Below are positions 1-5,989 of a stretch of 11,571 bases of DNA, in pieces (positions within the stretch are counted from its first letter, which is position 1; each line of letters starts with the position of its first letter). Under the pieces are notes generated by a model. The model saw nothing but the letters and a program-made list of their open reading frames with translations, searched no databases and had not been told where the DNA came from. The DNA comes from an uncultured Alphaproteobacteria bacterium (GTDB taxonomy: Bacteria; Pseudomonadota; Alphaproteobacteria; RF32; CAG-239): positions 1 to 11,571 of the forward strand of contig CAJTWX010000055.1 of assembly GCA_910580155.1 (NCBI GenBank). Direction: 5' to 3'. The position numbers and the translations under genes were made by a program.

Positions 1-3
1 GTT

Positions 4-38
4 AAAACAAAACTGGCGCCGGATAATCCTAGCGCCAG
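4..38 (-). terminator. Intrinsic terminator of the small RNA
   Basis: Minus strand: CTGGCGC (38-32) pairs with GCGCCAG (19-13). The loop holds a further GGA/TCC pairing, and the stem is followed by TTTTGTTTT (12-4). A GC-rich stem and a U-rich tail are the standard intrinsic terminator form. Confidence 0.8.
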
Positions 39-162
39 GGAGGTAGAAAATCACAAACCTATGACTCTTATAGCCTTCAATATATAGCTATAAGCTCCCT
101 GACTTTAATCAAGGAATTATGGTTTGAGAGCCTTCTACAGCCCTGACGGCATCTCTGCCGAC
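4..162 (-). ncRNA. Candidate structured small RNA, possibly 6S-like
   Basis: This is a complete transcription unit with no usable reading frame: promoter at 169-196, predicted start near 162, terminator at 4-38. Read on the minus strand it opens with hairpin CGGCA-GAGA-TGCCG (160-147, a GNRA-type loop). A long interrupted stem follows: CAGGG (145-141) with CCCTG (40-36), GTAGAA (138-133) with TTCTAC (48-43), and CAAACC (126-121) with GGTTTG (59-54). A large bubble (120-95 against 66-60) is capped by a perfect 8-bp stem, CTTATAGC (94-87) with GCTATAAG (74-67). A long closing stem, central bubble, apical hairpin and a length near 160 nt are the general layout of 6S RNA, which binds sigma-70 RNA polymerase. 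The 6S name is inference from shape alone. The lower closing stem shares bases 36-38 with the terminator stem, so the two may compete. Confidence 0.6.
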
Positions 163-168
163 AAAAGA

Positions 169-196
169 AGTATAAAGAGAACGAGGTTAAAGTCAA
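169..196 (-). promoter_or_regulatory. Strong sigma-70-type promoter of the small RNA
   Basis: On the minus strand TTGACT (196-191) and TATACT (174-169) are separated by 16 bases. Each hexamer matches the housekeeping consensus at five of six positions. No reading frame with a ribosome binding site follows, which supports a non-coding transcript starting near 162. Confidence 0.7.
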
Positions 197-207
197 GTTA
201 AAAATGA

Positions 208-346
208 GTCATTGCGAGCGCACCGCCAACTGCACATATGCGAAGCACTCCATAAACCGGTGCGATAGCACACTAAAGTCTCCCCTGCTCTCCAAAGATT
301 GCCACGTCGTGCGTTGCCTGTGAGGCTCCGCACTCCTCGCAATGAC
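208..346. repeat. MITE-like intergenic repeat with 11-bp inverted ends
   Basis: The segment begins with GTCATTGCGAG (208-218) and ends with its exact reverse complement CTCGCAATGAC (336-346). Its right part, 297-346, is GATTGCCACGTCG, a variable centre, then CTCCTCGCAATGAC. The same flanks recur at 11089-11119 around a 5-base centre. From recall, palindromic repeats of this GTCATTGCGAG/GATTGCCACG type are scattered between genes in many bacteria. No transposase is present, so this would be a non-autonomous or relic element. Confidence 0.6.
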
Positions 347-397
347 GCTGAAAAGGAGGAAAGTGTAATAAATTACGCCCGCGGCGCTGCCCCCCAA

Positions 398-448
398 GGA
401 GCACGAGTGTACATAAACGTACACGACGCGACGAAGTGGGGCTTCCAT
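398..448. repeat. Palindromic intergenic repeat, copy A
   Basis: This is one of two related blocks. It carries hairpin GTGTAC-ATAAAC-GTACAC (407-424), then a CGACGAAGT-like stretch and GGCTTCCAT (440-448). Copy B at 530-575 has the same order, a 6-base hairpin loop in the same place and the same GGCTTCCAT end. Flanking GCCCC (388-392) and GGGGC (438-442) could pair around the block. I see no coding signal here. Confidence 0.5.
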
Positions 449-471
449 CCGCGAGCTAGTTCACAATTTCT

Positions 472-489
472 CGTGCAACTTGTTGCACG
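472..489. repeat. Perfect 7-bp hairpin
   Basis: CGTGCAA (472-478) and TTGCACG (483-489) are perfect inverted arms around CTTG. There is no T-run on either side, so it is unlikely to be an intrinsic terminator. It sits between the two palindromic repeats and may belong to the same element family. Confidence 0.5.
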
Positions 490-491
490 TT

Positions 492-596
492 AGAGTGCTG
501 TGCTATCGCCAAATGTCCTGCTAGGGAGGGGAGCGTACATAGAGGTACGTGACCCGACCGACGTCAGGCTTCCATTTGGCGATATGACAGTACCCT
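492..596. repeat. 105-bp palindromic element containing repeat copy B, abutting the grpE stop
   Basis: The outer arms 492-515 and 573-596 pair at 21 of 24 positions, counting one G-T; the uninterrupted core is TATCGCCAAATG against CATTTGGCGATA. Inside lies CGTAC-ATAGAG-GTACG (534-549) and the copy B block ending GGCTTCCAT (567-575). The right arm ends inside the grpE stop codon (595-597, TAG on the minus strand). As RNA, the end of the grpE message would fold into a long stem, which could protect the 3' end. It lacks a U-tract. Confidence 0.6.
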
Positions 597-1149
597 AACG
601 AGCAACGACGACCATCGCCTCGCGGAGGATGCGGTCATGTATGACATACCCTGCTTGAAGCTCAGCTAAAATAGTGCCTGATTCGGCCTTTTTATCGTCA
701 ATTTCCTGAACGACGCGTTCATAGTTCGGATCAAATTTCTGTCCGATGTGGTTAAAACGCTTAATGCCGAATTTTTCAAAAGCTTTGGTGAGTTCGTTTT
801 GTGTCAGTTCCACCCCTTTTAAAAGCTCGGCACAAGATTCGCTGTTATCGGACATTGCGGCAATGGCACGCTCCATATCATCTGCCACACCTAATAGCTC
901 TTTGGCAAATGACGAAATCGCAAATTTAATAGTCTTTTCCGTTTCTTGCAACGTGCGTTTTTTCATATTGTCCATCTCGGCATACAGGCGGATATAGTCA
1001 TTTTTCAGTTTGTTATATTCTTCCTCAAGCTTATCTTTGCTTTGCTCGGTTTCGGCCGCATCGTGCTCTTCAGGCGCAAGCCCTTCCTCTTCGGTCAAAA
1101 TCTCTTCTTCCGGTTGGTTATCTTCTAACTTTTCATTCTCAAAACTCAT
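595..1149 (-). CDS. grpE: GrpE, nucleotide-exchange factor for DnaK
   Basis: GrpE releases ADP from DnaK in the cytoplasmic DnaK-DnaJ-GrpE chaperone cycle. The protein has an acidic, disordered N-terminus, a long helix (about residues 35-85, with the YAEMDNMKKRT segment typical of the GrpE dimer coiled coil) and a C-terminal beta domain with DPNYERVVQEID and GYVIHDRILREAMVVV, close to the family signature. An in-frame ATG at 1182 would add 11 residues, but it falls on the predicted start of the RpoH-like transcript and lacks a ribosome site. The ATG at 1149 has GAGGGA (1153-1158) just upstream, giving 184 aa. The C-terminus stops right after AMVVVAR, a few residues short of many homologues, where a palindromic repeat begins. 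dnaK and dnaJ are not in the window. Confidence 0.95.
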   Translation of the reverse strand: MSFENEKLEDNQPEEEILTEEEGLAPEEHDAAETEQSKDKLEEEYNKLKNDYIRLYAEMDNMKKRTLQETEKTIKFAISSFAKELLGVADDMERAIAAMSDNSESCAELLKGVELTQNELTKAFEKFGIKRFNHIGQKFDPNYERVVQEIDDKKAESGTILAELQAGYVIHDRILREAMVVVAR

Positions 1150-1184
1150 TTTTCCCTCTGTATAAATTTTATCATCTGACATAG

Positions 1185-1213
1185 ATTTAGGGATTAAAAA
1201 CGATTAAGTCAAG
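1185..1213 (-). promoter_or_regulatory. RpoH (heat-shock sigma) type promoter of grpE
   Basis: Minus strand: CTTGAC (1213-1208), 16 bases, CCTAAAT (1191-1185). The alphaproteobacterial RpoH consensus is about CTTGAC-N17-CYTATNT, so the -35 is perfect and the -10 matches at six of seven positions. The implied start near 1179 excludes the upstream ATG at 1182. Confidence 0.6.
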
Positions 1214-1254
1214 CATTGCGACCGATTTACGCAAAAATAAGCATTTTTTCAGCA

Positions 1255-1626
1255 CTACCAATGCCTGCGGTGATGATGTCTGCGCCAACGCGGACGATGG
1301 TGATGACGAAAACCGTCATAAATCAGCCCACCGACAACAGCAGTGGTCACCCCAGCTGCAAATGCGGCATTCGTTGTACCGCGGTCATAGTAATAACTAT
1401 TTTGGATAACCGGCGATTCACGCACCACCATCACTTGCGGCTGCGCTGCCGTCGTTGTCGTCGTCACGGTTTTTGTTGTGGTCACAGCCGGAGTTTCAAA
1501 CGTGGAGGGAACGGTAAACATCTGTCGCACCACGCGCCCATCTCCATCTATCACCACAATCGATTCTGCCCGCGCATCTGCCACTGCGTACAACATAAAC
1601 ACTAACATCAAAACAATCTTTTTCAT
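1255..1626 (-). CDS. Small secreted protein with glycine-rich hydrophobic stretch and His/Arg-rich tail
   Basis: The function is unknown. The 123-aa product starts with a clear signal peptide (basic MKK, hydrophobic core, likely cleavage after ARA near residue 20), so it should be exported. The mature part has a Thr-rich stretch (about residues 47-60, TKTVTTTTTAA), a hydrophobic glycine-spaced segment NAAFAAGVTTAVVGGLIYDGF (about 86-106) and a basic tail dominated by His and Arg (108-123). The glycine spacing recalls glycine-zipper envelope proteins and the histidines suggest metal or surface binding; both are inference. The start is supported by GAGGTG at 1633-1638. It stands alone between accD and grpE with a dyad-symmetric operator-like site just upstream. 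Confidence 0.8.
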   Translation of the reverse strand: MKKIVLMLVFMLYAVADARAESIVVIDGDGRVVRQMFTVPSTFETPAVTTTKTVTTTTTAAQPQVMVVRESPVIQNSYYYDRGTTNAAFAAGVTTAVVGGLIYDGFRHHHRPRWRRHHHRRHW

Positions 1627-1651
1627 AAGTTCACCTCATACCGGATTAAAC

Positions 1652-1669
1652 ATACATACTAATATGTAT
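1652..1669. promoter_or_regulatory. Dyad-symmetric operator-like site upstream of the His-rich protein gene
   Basis: ATACATA (1652-1658), CTAA, TATGTAT (1663-1669) is a perfect 7-bp inverted repeat 25 bases before the start codon. On the minus strand a TATACA (1671-1666) that could be a -10 overlaps it, so a repressor here could block transcription. No regulator is identified and the -35 is unclear. Confidence 0.4.
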
Positions 1670-1803
1670 AATTAAACATAAAATGCAAGAACTTTTTTCT
1701 AAAATATGCACAATTTTAAAAAATTCATTTTCCTGAATATTTTTTATTTACTTTTTTAGCTCTTTTCTTTTGGATACCGCCAATACACAACGGTACCCAA
1801 ACA

Positions 1804-1832
1804 TACAAAAAACGGAGCCTCAAAGCCCCGTT
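1804..1832 (-). terminator. Intrinsic terminator after accD
   Basis: Minus strand: AACGGGGC (1832-1825), loop TTTGAG, GCTCCGTT (1818-1811), followed by a T-run (1812-1805). This is an 8-bp stem with one G-T pair, 23 bases past the accD stop. It closes the ihfB-lapA-accD unit. Confidence 0.85.
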
Positions 1833-1854
1833 TGTAATTTTTTCAAAACAATGA

Positions 1855-2712
1855 TTAAGCAGCTTTATAATTAGCCATCAACAGTCCCAAAACTCTGTCA
1901 ACCGTCGCTTTAAGGTCTTTGCGCTCAACCACGATATCAACCATACCGTGCTCTTTAAGGTATTCTGCCGTCTGGAAACCTTCTGGCAGTTTCTCGCGGA
2001 TAGTCTGTTCAATCACACGTTTACCAGCAAAACCAATCATCGCCCCGCGCTCGGCAATATGAATATCGCCAATCATCGCAAACGAAGCCGAAACGCCACC
2101 AGTTGTCGGGTCTGAAAAAATGGAAATATACGGCAGCCCTTTTTCTTTCAAACGGTTAATTGCCGCTGTCGTACGCGCCATCTGCATCAGCGAGAGCATA
2201 CCTTCCTGCATTCTTGCACCGCCGGATGCACTAACAATAATCAGCGGGCAGTCGTGCGCATAAGCATATTCCGCCGCCGAAACAATTCCTTCACCGACAG
2301 CCGTTCCCATTGAACCGCCCATAAACGAAAAATCCATCGCCGCCACAACGGCATCCACGCCGCCAACTTTGCCCACACCAACCTTAATAGCGTCATTATT
2401 ACCGGTTTTCTTACGATAAACCTTAATTCTATCCGTATAGCGCTGTGTGTCTTTAAACTTCAACGGGTCTTCCTTAACTGCCGGCAACGCCAGAGTCATA
2501 TAAATCCCGTCATCAAACAATTGCTTTAAACGCTTGTCTACATATAAGCGCAAGTGATGTCCGCACTTTGTGCATACATACAACGATTGTTTCAGTTCTT
2601 TAGAAAACAGCATCTGCCCGCATTCCGGACACTTCACCCACAAATCATCGGAAATCTCTTTTGGAGTAGTCTTCTTAATTTTCGGTCTGACAATATCTGT
2701 TAACCAGTTCAT
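1855..2712 (-). CDS. accD: Acetyl-CoA carboxylase, carboxyltransferase beta subunit
   Basis: AccD pairs with AccA to transfer carboxyl from biotin on AccB to acetyl-CoA, making malonyl-CoA, the committed step of fatty acid synthesis. The N-terminal four-cysteine zinc finger is intact (C28, C31, C47, C50). The crotonase-like carboxyltransferase core shows FMGGSMGTAVGE, SASGGARMQEG and SDPTTGGVSASFAM, the glycine-rich segments that form the oxyanion hole and CoA site. At 285 aa it is close to the family length of about 290-305. GAGGT lies at 2721-2725 before the ATG. It follows the LapA-like gene by 22 bases in the same direction and is ended by the terminator at 1804-1832. folC, a frequent downstream partner in alphaproteobacteria, is not there. 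Confidence 0.97.
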   Translation of the reverse strand: MNWLTDIVRPKIKKTTPKEISDDLWVKCPECGQMLFSKELKQSLYVCTKCGHHLRLYVDKRLKQLFDDGIYMTLALPAVKEDPLKFKDTQRYTDRIKVYRKKTGNNDAIKVGVGKVGGVDAVVAAMDFSFMGGSMGTAVGEGIVSAAEYAYAHDCPLIIVSASGGARMQEGMLSLMQMARTTAAINRLKEKGLPYISIFSDPTTGGVSASFAMIGDIHIAERGAMIGFAGKRVIEQTIREKLPEGFQTAEYLKEHGMVDIVVERKDLKATVDRVLGLLMANYKAA

Positions 2713-2734
2713 TTAGTACCTCGCTATTTTTTTA

Positions 2735-3145
2735 TTATTTGTCTTCAACAGAGGGTTTGGAAAACCACCCCTTAATTTTTTGGTTGAGCGAAAAGCCGCT
2801 TTTATGGTTATCTGCTGCCTCTTCCTGCAGTGTTGCCACCTGCTGGTTCAGCTTTTCGTGCTCGTGATTAAGCTTTTCGTGTTCTTTCGATAGGGCTTTA
2901 TTCTCCTTTTTCTGCTTGCGCAGCTGCGCACGGAGCGGGGCATATGCAGACCAAGCCGCCAGCCGTCCAAACAGCCATCCCAAACAAAACAACACAAAAT
3001 ACACCACGCTCACAGCCACCTGCTGCACCGGAAAATTTTCCATATCCGTTAGCGGCCACAGTGAAACAAGCTCATTATTCTGTGCCAGAAACACCACAAA
3101 AAACATCAAAAGCGGAAGTGCAATCAACCATTTTAAAAGCCACAT
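2735..3145 (-). CDS. LapA-domain (DUF1049-type) inner-membrane protein with coiled-coil tail
   Basis: The 136-aa protein has two membrane helices (about residues 4-21 and 43-64) joined by a short loop, then a basic cytoplasmic segment and a Lys/Glu-rich coiled coil (about 72-112) with an internal repeat, KEHEKLNHEHEKLNQQ. This is the layout of LapA/YciS-type proteins, which in Escherichia coli (LapA with LapB) help control lipopolysaccharide assembly. The family call rests on topology and on its place beside ihfB, a recurrent alphaproteobacterial neighbourhood. AGGAG lies just upstream of the ATG. It is 28 bases after ihfB and 22 before accD, so it is probably co-transcribed with both. Its molecular function in this lineage is not known. 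Confidence 0.75.
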   Translation of the reverse strand: MWLLKWLIALPLLMFFVVFLAQNNELVSLWPLTDMENFPVQQVAVSVVYFVLFCLGWLFGRLAAWSAYAPLRAQLRKQKKENKALSKEHEKLNHEHEKLNQQVATLQEEAADNHKSGFSLNQKIKGWFSKPSVEDK

Positions 3146-3173
3146 ATCCGTCTCCTCAAAACAATTTTAAACT

Positions 3174-3455
3174 TTAGTTTCCGTTTAGCTTTTCGTGCAG
3201 CTCCTTACCAACTCTGAAATGCACGATATTACGGTCGCCGATTTTAACCTTATCGCCGGTTCTCGGATTTTGTGCGATTCTCGGAGCGCGCTTATGAATA
3301 GAGAAAACGCCGAACCCGCGGAACTCTACTCTGTCGCCCTTAGCCAAAGCCGATGTAATGCTCGAAAAAATCACATTAACGATTCTCTCAATATCACTCA
3401 GCATAAGATTCGGATTCTTTTTAGCAACGCTTTCTATTAACTCAGATCTAGTCAC
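3174..3455 (-). CDS. ihfB: Integration host factor beta subunit (HU/IHF family)
   Basis: This nucleoid protein bends DNA as a dimer with IHF-alpha. The 93-aa sequence is full length, with the two N-terminal helices (residues 3-38), the FRGFGVFSIHKRAPR strand and the beta-arm segment IAQNPRTGDKV, whose P64 is the intercalating proline. The C-terminus HFRVGKELHEKLN is typical of IHF-beta rather than HU. Translation starts at GTG (3455-3453), preceded by AGAGGT at 3461-3466; no other start keeps the first helix. It begins the ihfB-lapA-accD unit. An AT-rich perfect dyad lies upstream at 3505-3529. The beta assignment rests on the C-terminal motif and on context. Confidence 0.9.
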   Translation of the reverse strand: MTRSELIESVAKKNPNLMLSDIERIVNVIFSSITSALAKGDRVEFRGFGVFSIHKRAPRIAQNPRTGDKVKIGDRNIVHFRVGKELHEKLNGN

Positions 3456-3504
3456 GATATACCTCTTTCAATAAAACAACATTATTCGCTTGGAACATAA
3501 CATC

Positions 3505-3529
3505 AAATTTATAACATCGCTATAAATTT
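3505..3529. promoter_or_regulatory. AT-rich 9-bp inverted repeat between tsaB and ihfB
   Basis: AAATTTATA (3505-3513), ACATCGC, TATAAATTT (3521-3529) is a perfect dyad 50 bases upstream of the ihfB start and just past the tsaB stop. It may be an operator, possibly for IHF autoregulation, or a weak 3' hairpin of tsaB. A weak promoter, TTGATG-N16-TAATGT on the minus strand, begins close to it. Confidence 0.4.
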
Positions 3530-3533
3530 TTGC

Positions 3534-4190
3534 TTATTTTACACAAGCCTCTGTACCTCTTATATACAGCGGCTTCGGAAAATCAAGGCTTTTCTCAAAA
3601 TATTTTTGTTTTGTTGCCGCAAACAACGCCTGGATTTCAATCATTTCAGAGAGTTCCACCTGTTTAATCTGCAACCCCGAGGAAACAGAGAGCAGCCGTT
3701 CCACGCCGTCACCGATAAAACTCGTCTGGTGGTTTTTTAGCTTTTTAACGATTTCCTCACGTGTCAGGGCTGCCGGCTCGGAAAGCTTACGCAGGTTTTG
3801 GTCAAACAGCTGAAAATAAAAATCTTCACGCTTGGTCTCAATCACTACCGCATTATAAACGGCACGGTCTTTTTCTTTAAGCATCCGCGCATATGCCTCA
3901 AACGCCGAAACGCCGGTCATCTTGCGCGCCGGCGCGCCAAGCCCCAGCCCGCGGGCAAAAGCCAGCCCAGCCCGAACGCCGGTAAACGACCCCGGACCAG
4001 TACAAACGCCTAAAAGCTCAACCTCGCTAAAAGCGATTCCTGCATCTTCAAGCAGTGTCTGCACACCGCAAGCCAGCTCTTCGGCCTGCCCGAATTCCAT
4101 TGTTTTTTCCACTTTACCAACCACCATATCATCGTGATAAAGCCCGATACCAACACCGAAACCTGTTGTATCAAAAACCAGTGTATACAT
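3534..4190 (-). CDS. tsaB: tRNA threonylcarbamoyladenosine biosynthesis protein TsaB
   Basis: TsaB is the scaffold partner of TsaD (with TsaE) that installs threonylcarbamoyl on A37 of ANN-decoding tRNAs in the cytoplasm. The signature CTGPGSFTGVRAGLAFARGL is at residues 63-82, with the ASKHA-fold start MYTLVFDTTG and a C-terminal PLYIRGTEA, the usual TsaB ending. At 218 aa it has normal length. The ribosome site is poor: AAGG touches the ATG, and an AGAG lies about 9 bases upstream. In many alphaproteobacteria tsaB is followed by rimI; here ihfB follows after 78 bases. It diverges from the PAS-domain gene at 4309, with a 118-bp AT-rich gap between. Confidence 0.93.
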   Translation of the reverse strand: MYTLVFDTTGFGVGIGLYHDDMVVGKVEKTMEFGQAEELACGVQTLLEDAGIAFSEVELLGVCTGPGSFTGVRAGLAFARGLGLGAPARKMTGVSAFEAYARMLKEKDRAVYNAVVIETKREDFYFQLFDQNLRKLSEPAALTREEIVKKLKNHQTSFIGDGVERLLSVSSGLQIKQVELSEMIEIQALFAATKQKYFEKSLDFPKPLYIRGTEACVK

Positions 4191-4308
4191 CCTTGTTCAC
4201 TCTTTCAATTTTTAATTTGCCATCAAAAGACTTATGTTTTAAATTGGCTATATACTAAAATAAATAAACAAACAACTCTTATTTTTCGGCTTTTGAAAGA
4301 AAACTTTA
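4191..4308. promoter_or_regulatory. Divergent AT-rich intergenic region, tsaB / PAS-protein promoters
   Basis: The gap must serve both outward genes. The best element is TATACT on the plus strand (4251-4256), a five-of-six -10 for the PAS gene, but no good -35 is at the right distance. On the minus strand the same AT-rich stretch could supply a -10 for tsaB. I cannot fix either start. Confidence 0.3.
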
Positions 4309-5931
4309 ATGACAATAGAAACCATCACGGCTTTTTTATATGTATGGCTGACCATAAGCTTGGCATTTCCGGTGCTGGCAATCTGGCTGATAATGCGTGC
4401 CAAACGCCTGAAAAACGAGCTTAAAAAACAAAGCCACGCCAACAAATATTATGAAGAAATGCTCTATGCCTCCAAAGACGGCTACCTGACGTGTTCCTAT
4501 TATAAAAACAAAGAATACCAATATTGTTCCCGTCGTCTCGCCACGCTTTTAAACCTCAAAAACGGTGAAAACAGCACGCTTGCCGAAGTTTTGAGCATTT
4601 TTGACCGTAAAGATGCCGAAAAAATCAATGCTTTCTTTATGGGCTTAAACCGCAACGGCCTGAGCTTTGAAACCATCGTCAAAACCAAAAGCAAAAAAAC
4701 CTACACCATCACCGGCACACGGATAAATTCTGCCGATTCGGAAGTAAGCAGCAACTGCCTGTGGTTTCGCGACATCAGCAAAGCCACGGATTTCATCGAC
4801 CGCGTTACCGAAGAGGCTTGCCTCTGCCGCGAACAGCTGGAAGACTACCGGATTTTGATTGATAACATCCCCTGCCCCGTCTGGCTCCGAAACGAAAATC
4901 TGGAGATATCTTTATTAAACCGCCCCTATCTTAAGCTCATCGGATTGAAAGATTTTAAAGATATAACGCCCGATAATACCACCCTGCACGATTTGGGCAA
5001 TACCACCAACCTTTTGGAGCTGGCAAAAAATGCCAAAGAATCAAACACCGCGCAAAAAAAGCAGATTAACATCCTTGCCGACGGCGACCTCAAAAAATAT
5101 GAAATTACCGAACAGCCGCATTACGATTCGTCCTTAAAAACCACCCGTACCATCGGCTCGCTTGTTGACATTACCGGATTCGACGAAGCAAAGCGCAGCT
5201 ATCAGGTACACCTCGATTCGCACCTTGATATTTTAAGTTCGCTTGATACCGCATTCTGTATCATAAATACCAAACACATTTTCACATTCGGTAATGCCGC
5301 TTTCTTAAAACTCTGGAATCTCCCCGAAAACTTTATTGACAATTCCCCTCACTACAACCTGTTTTTAGATGCCATCCGCGAAAAGAAAACCCTGCCCGAA
5401 GTATCCGACTTTAAAGCTTACAAAGAAGAAGAAAACAAAGCCTTTGATGCCCTAACCGAACAGCGCGAAGACCTGCTGTACATCCCCGACGGACGCACCT
5501 TCCGCCGGATTCGCGCGCCGCATCCGGACGGCACGCTGATTGCATATGAAGACATTTCCGAACGCTTGGCAGACGCCCGCCGCTTAAGTGACCTCATCTC
5601 CGTCCAGCAGGGCATATTGGATAACATTTGTGAGTCAATCGTTATATTCTCCCCAATGCTGAAATTAAAAACCTATAACATTGCCTTTCTGCAGCTCTGG
5701 GAACTAAATCCCACGGCTCTGGATACAGCGCCCTACCTCCGCGACGTGCTGGATTTGCACAAAGCCCGCCTCCCCGAAATAGAAAACTGGGAAACTTTCC
5801 GCGAAGATATGCTCAAACACATCACAGCCTGCACGCCGTTTACCCTAAAGCTTAAAAACAAACAAAAAATCAGCGTCACACCGGCAGTTCTGCCCGACAC
5901 GTCTTTAATGATAACATATCGCCGCCAATAA
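4309..5931 (+). CDS. Membrane-anchored multi-PAS protein without a kinase domain
   Basis: The 540-aa protein has one N-terminal membrane helix (about residues 5-29), a short basic linker, then three or four PAS-like modules: about 42-150 (YASKDGYLTCSYY), 178-290 (LIDNIPCPVWLRNENLEISL, then a C-terminal DITGFDEAKR), 305-420 (LSSLDTAFCIINTKHIFTFGNAAFLKLWNL, ending in YEDISERLADAR) and 429-540 (ILDNICESIVIFSPMLKLKTYN). The last two resemble the PAS_7 type found in large alphaproteobacterial sensor kinases. There is no HisKA helix with a phosphoacceptor His, no HATPase boxes, and no GGDEF or EAL motif; the frame ends right after the last PAS module. It may sense a signal for a partner kinase or be a reduced kinase. 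The ribosome site (GAAAG at 4296-4300) is weak. tsaB diverges upstream. Confidence 0.75.
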   Translation: MTIETITAFLYVWLTISLAFPVLAIWLIMRAKRLKNELKKQSHANKYYEEMLYASKDGYLTCSYYKNKEYQYCSRRLATLLNLKNGENSTLAEVLSIFDRKDAEKINAFFMGLNRNGLSFETIVKTKSKKTYTITGTRINSADSEVSSNCLWFRDISKATDFIDRVTEEACLCREQLEDYRILIDNIPCPVWLRNENLEISLLNRPYLKLIGLKDFKDITPDNTTLHDLGNTTNLLELAKNAKESNTAQKKQINILADGDLKKYEITEQPHYDSSLKTTRTIGSLVDITGFDEAKRSYQVHLDSHLDILSSLDTAFCIINTKHIFTFGNAAFLKLWNLPENFIDNSPHYNLFLDAIREKKTLPEVSDFKAYKEEENKAFDALTEQREDLLYIPDGRTFRRIRAPHPDGTLIAYEDISERLADARRLSDLISVQQGILDNICESIVIFSPMLKLKTYNIAFLQLWELNPTALDTAPYLRDVLDLHKARLPEIENWETFREDMLKHITACTPFTLKLKNKQKISVTPAVLPDTSLMITYRRQ

Positions 5932-5989
5932 AAAAGTTGCGTCTTAAAAAAAGTGCTGCCATAATTACATAAAAGGACGGAGGAAAAAA

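Noticed and set aside
4..162. tracrRNA-like RNA for a type II CRISPR system
   Set aside because: No Cas9 gene, CRISPR repeat array or anti-repeat match is visible in the window; the long closing stem fits a self-folded RNA better.
209..493. Overlapping short reading frames on both strands in the left repeat region
   Set aside because: They lie across palindromic repeats, lack ribosome sites and have no protein-like composition.
1216..1605. 129-aa plus-strand frame opposite the His-rich secreted protein
   Set aside because: It is the complement of a gene with a clear signal peptide and ribosome site; its own Cys/His richness comes from reading that gene backwards.
1772..1798. GGATACCG/CGGTACCC inverted repeat between accD and the His-rich protein gene
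   Set aside because: One mismatch and an 11-base loop with no U-run after it; too weak to call a terminator or operator.
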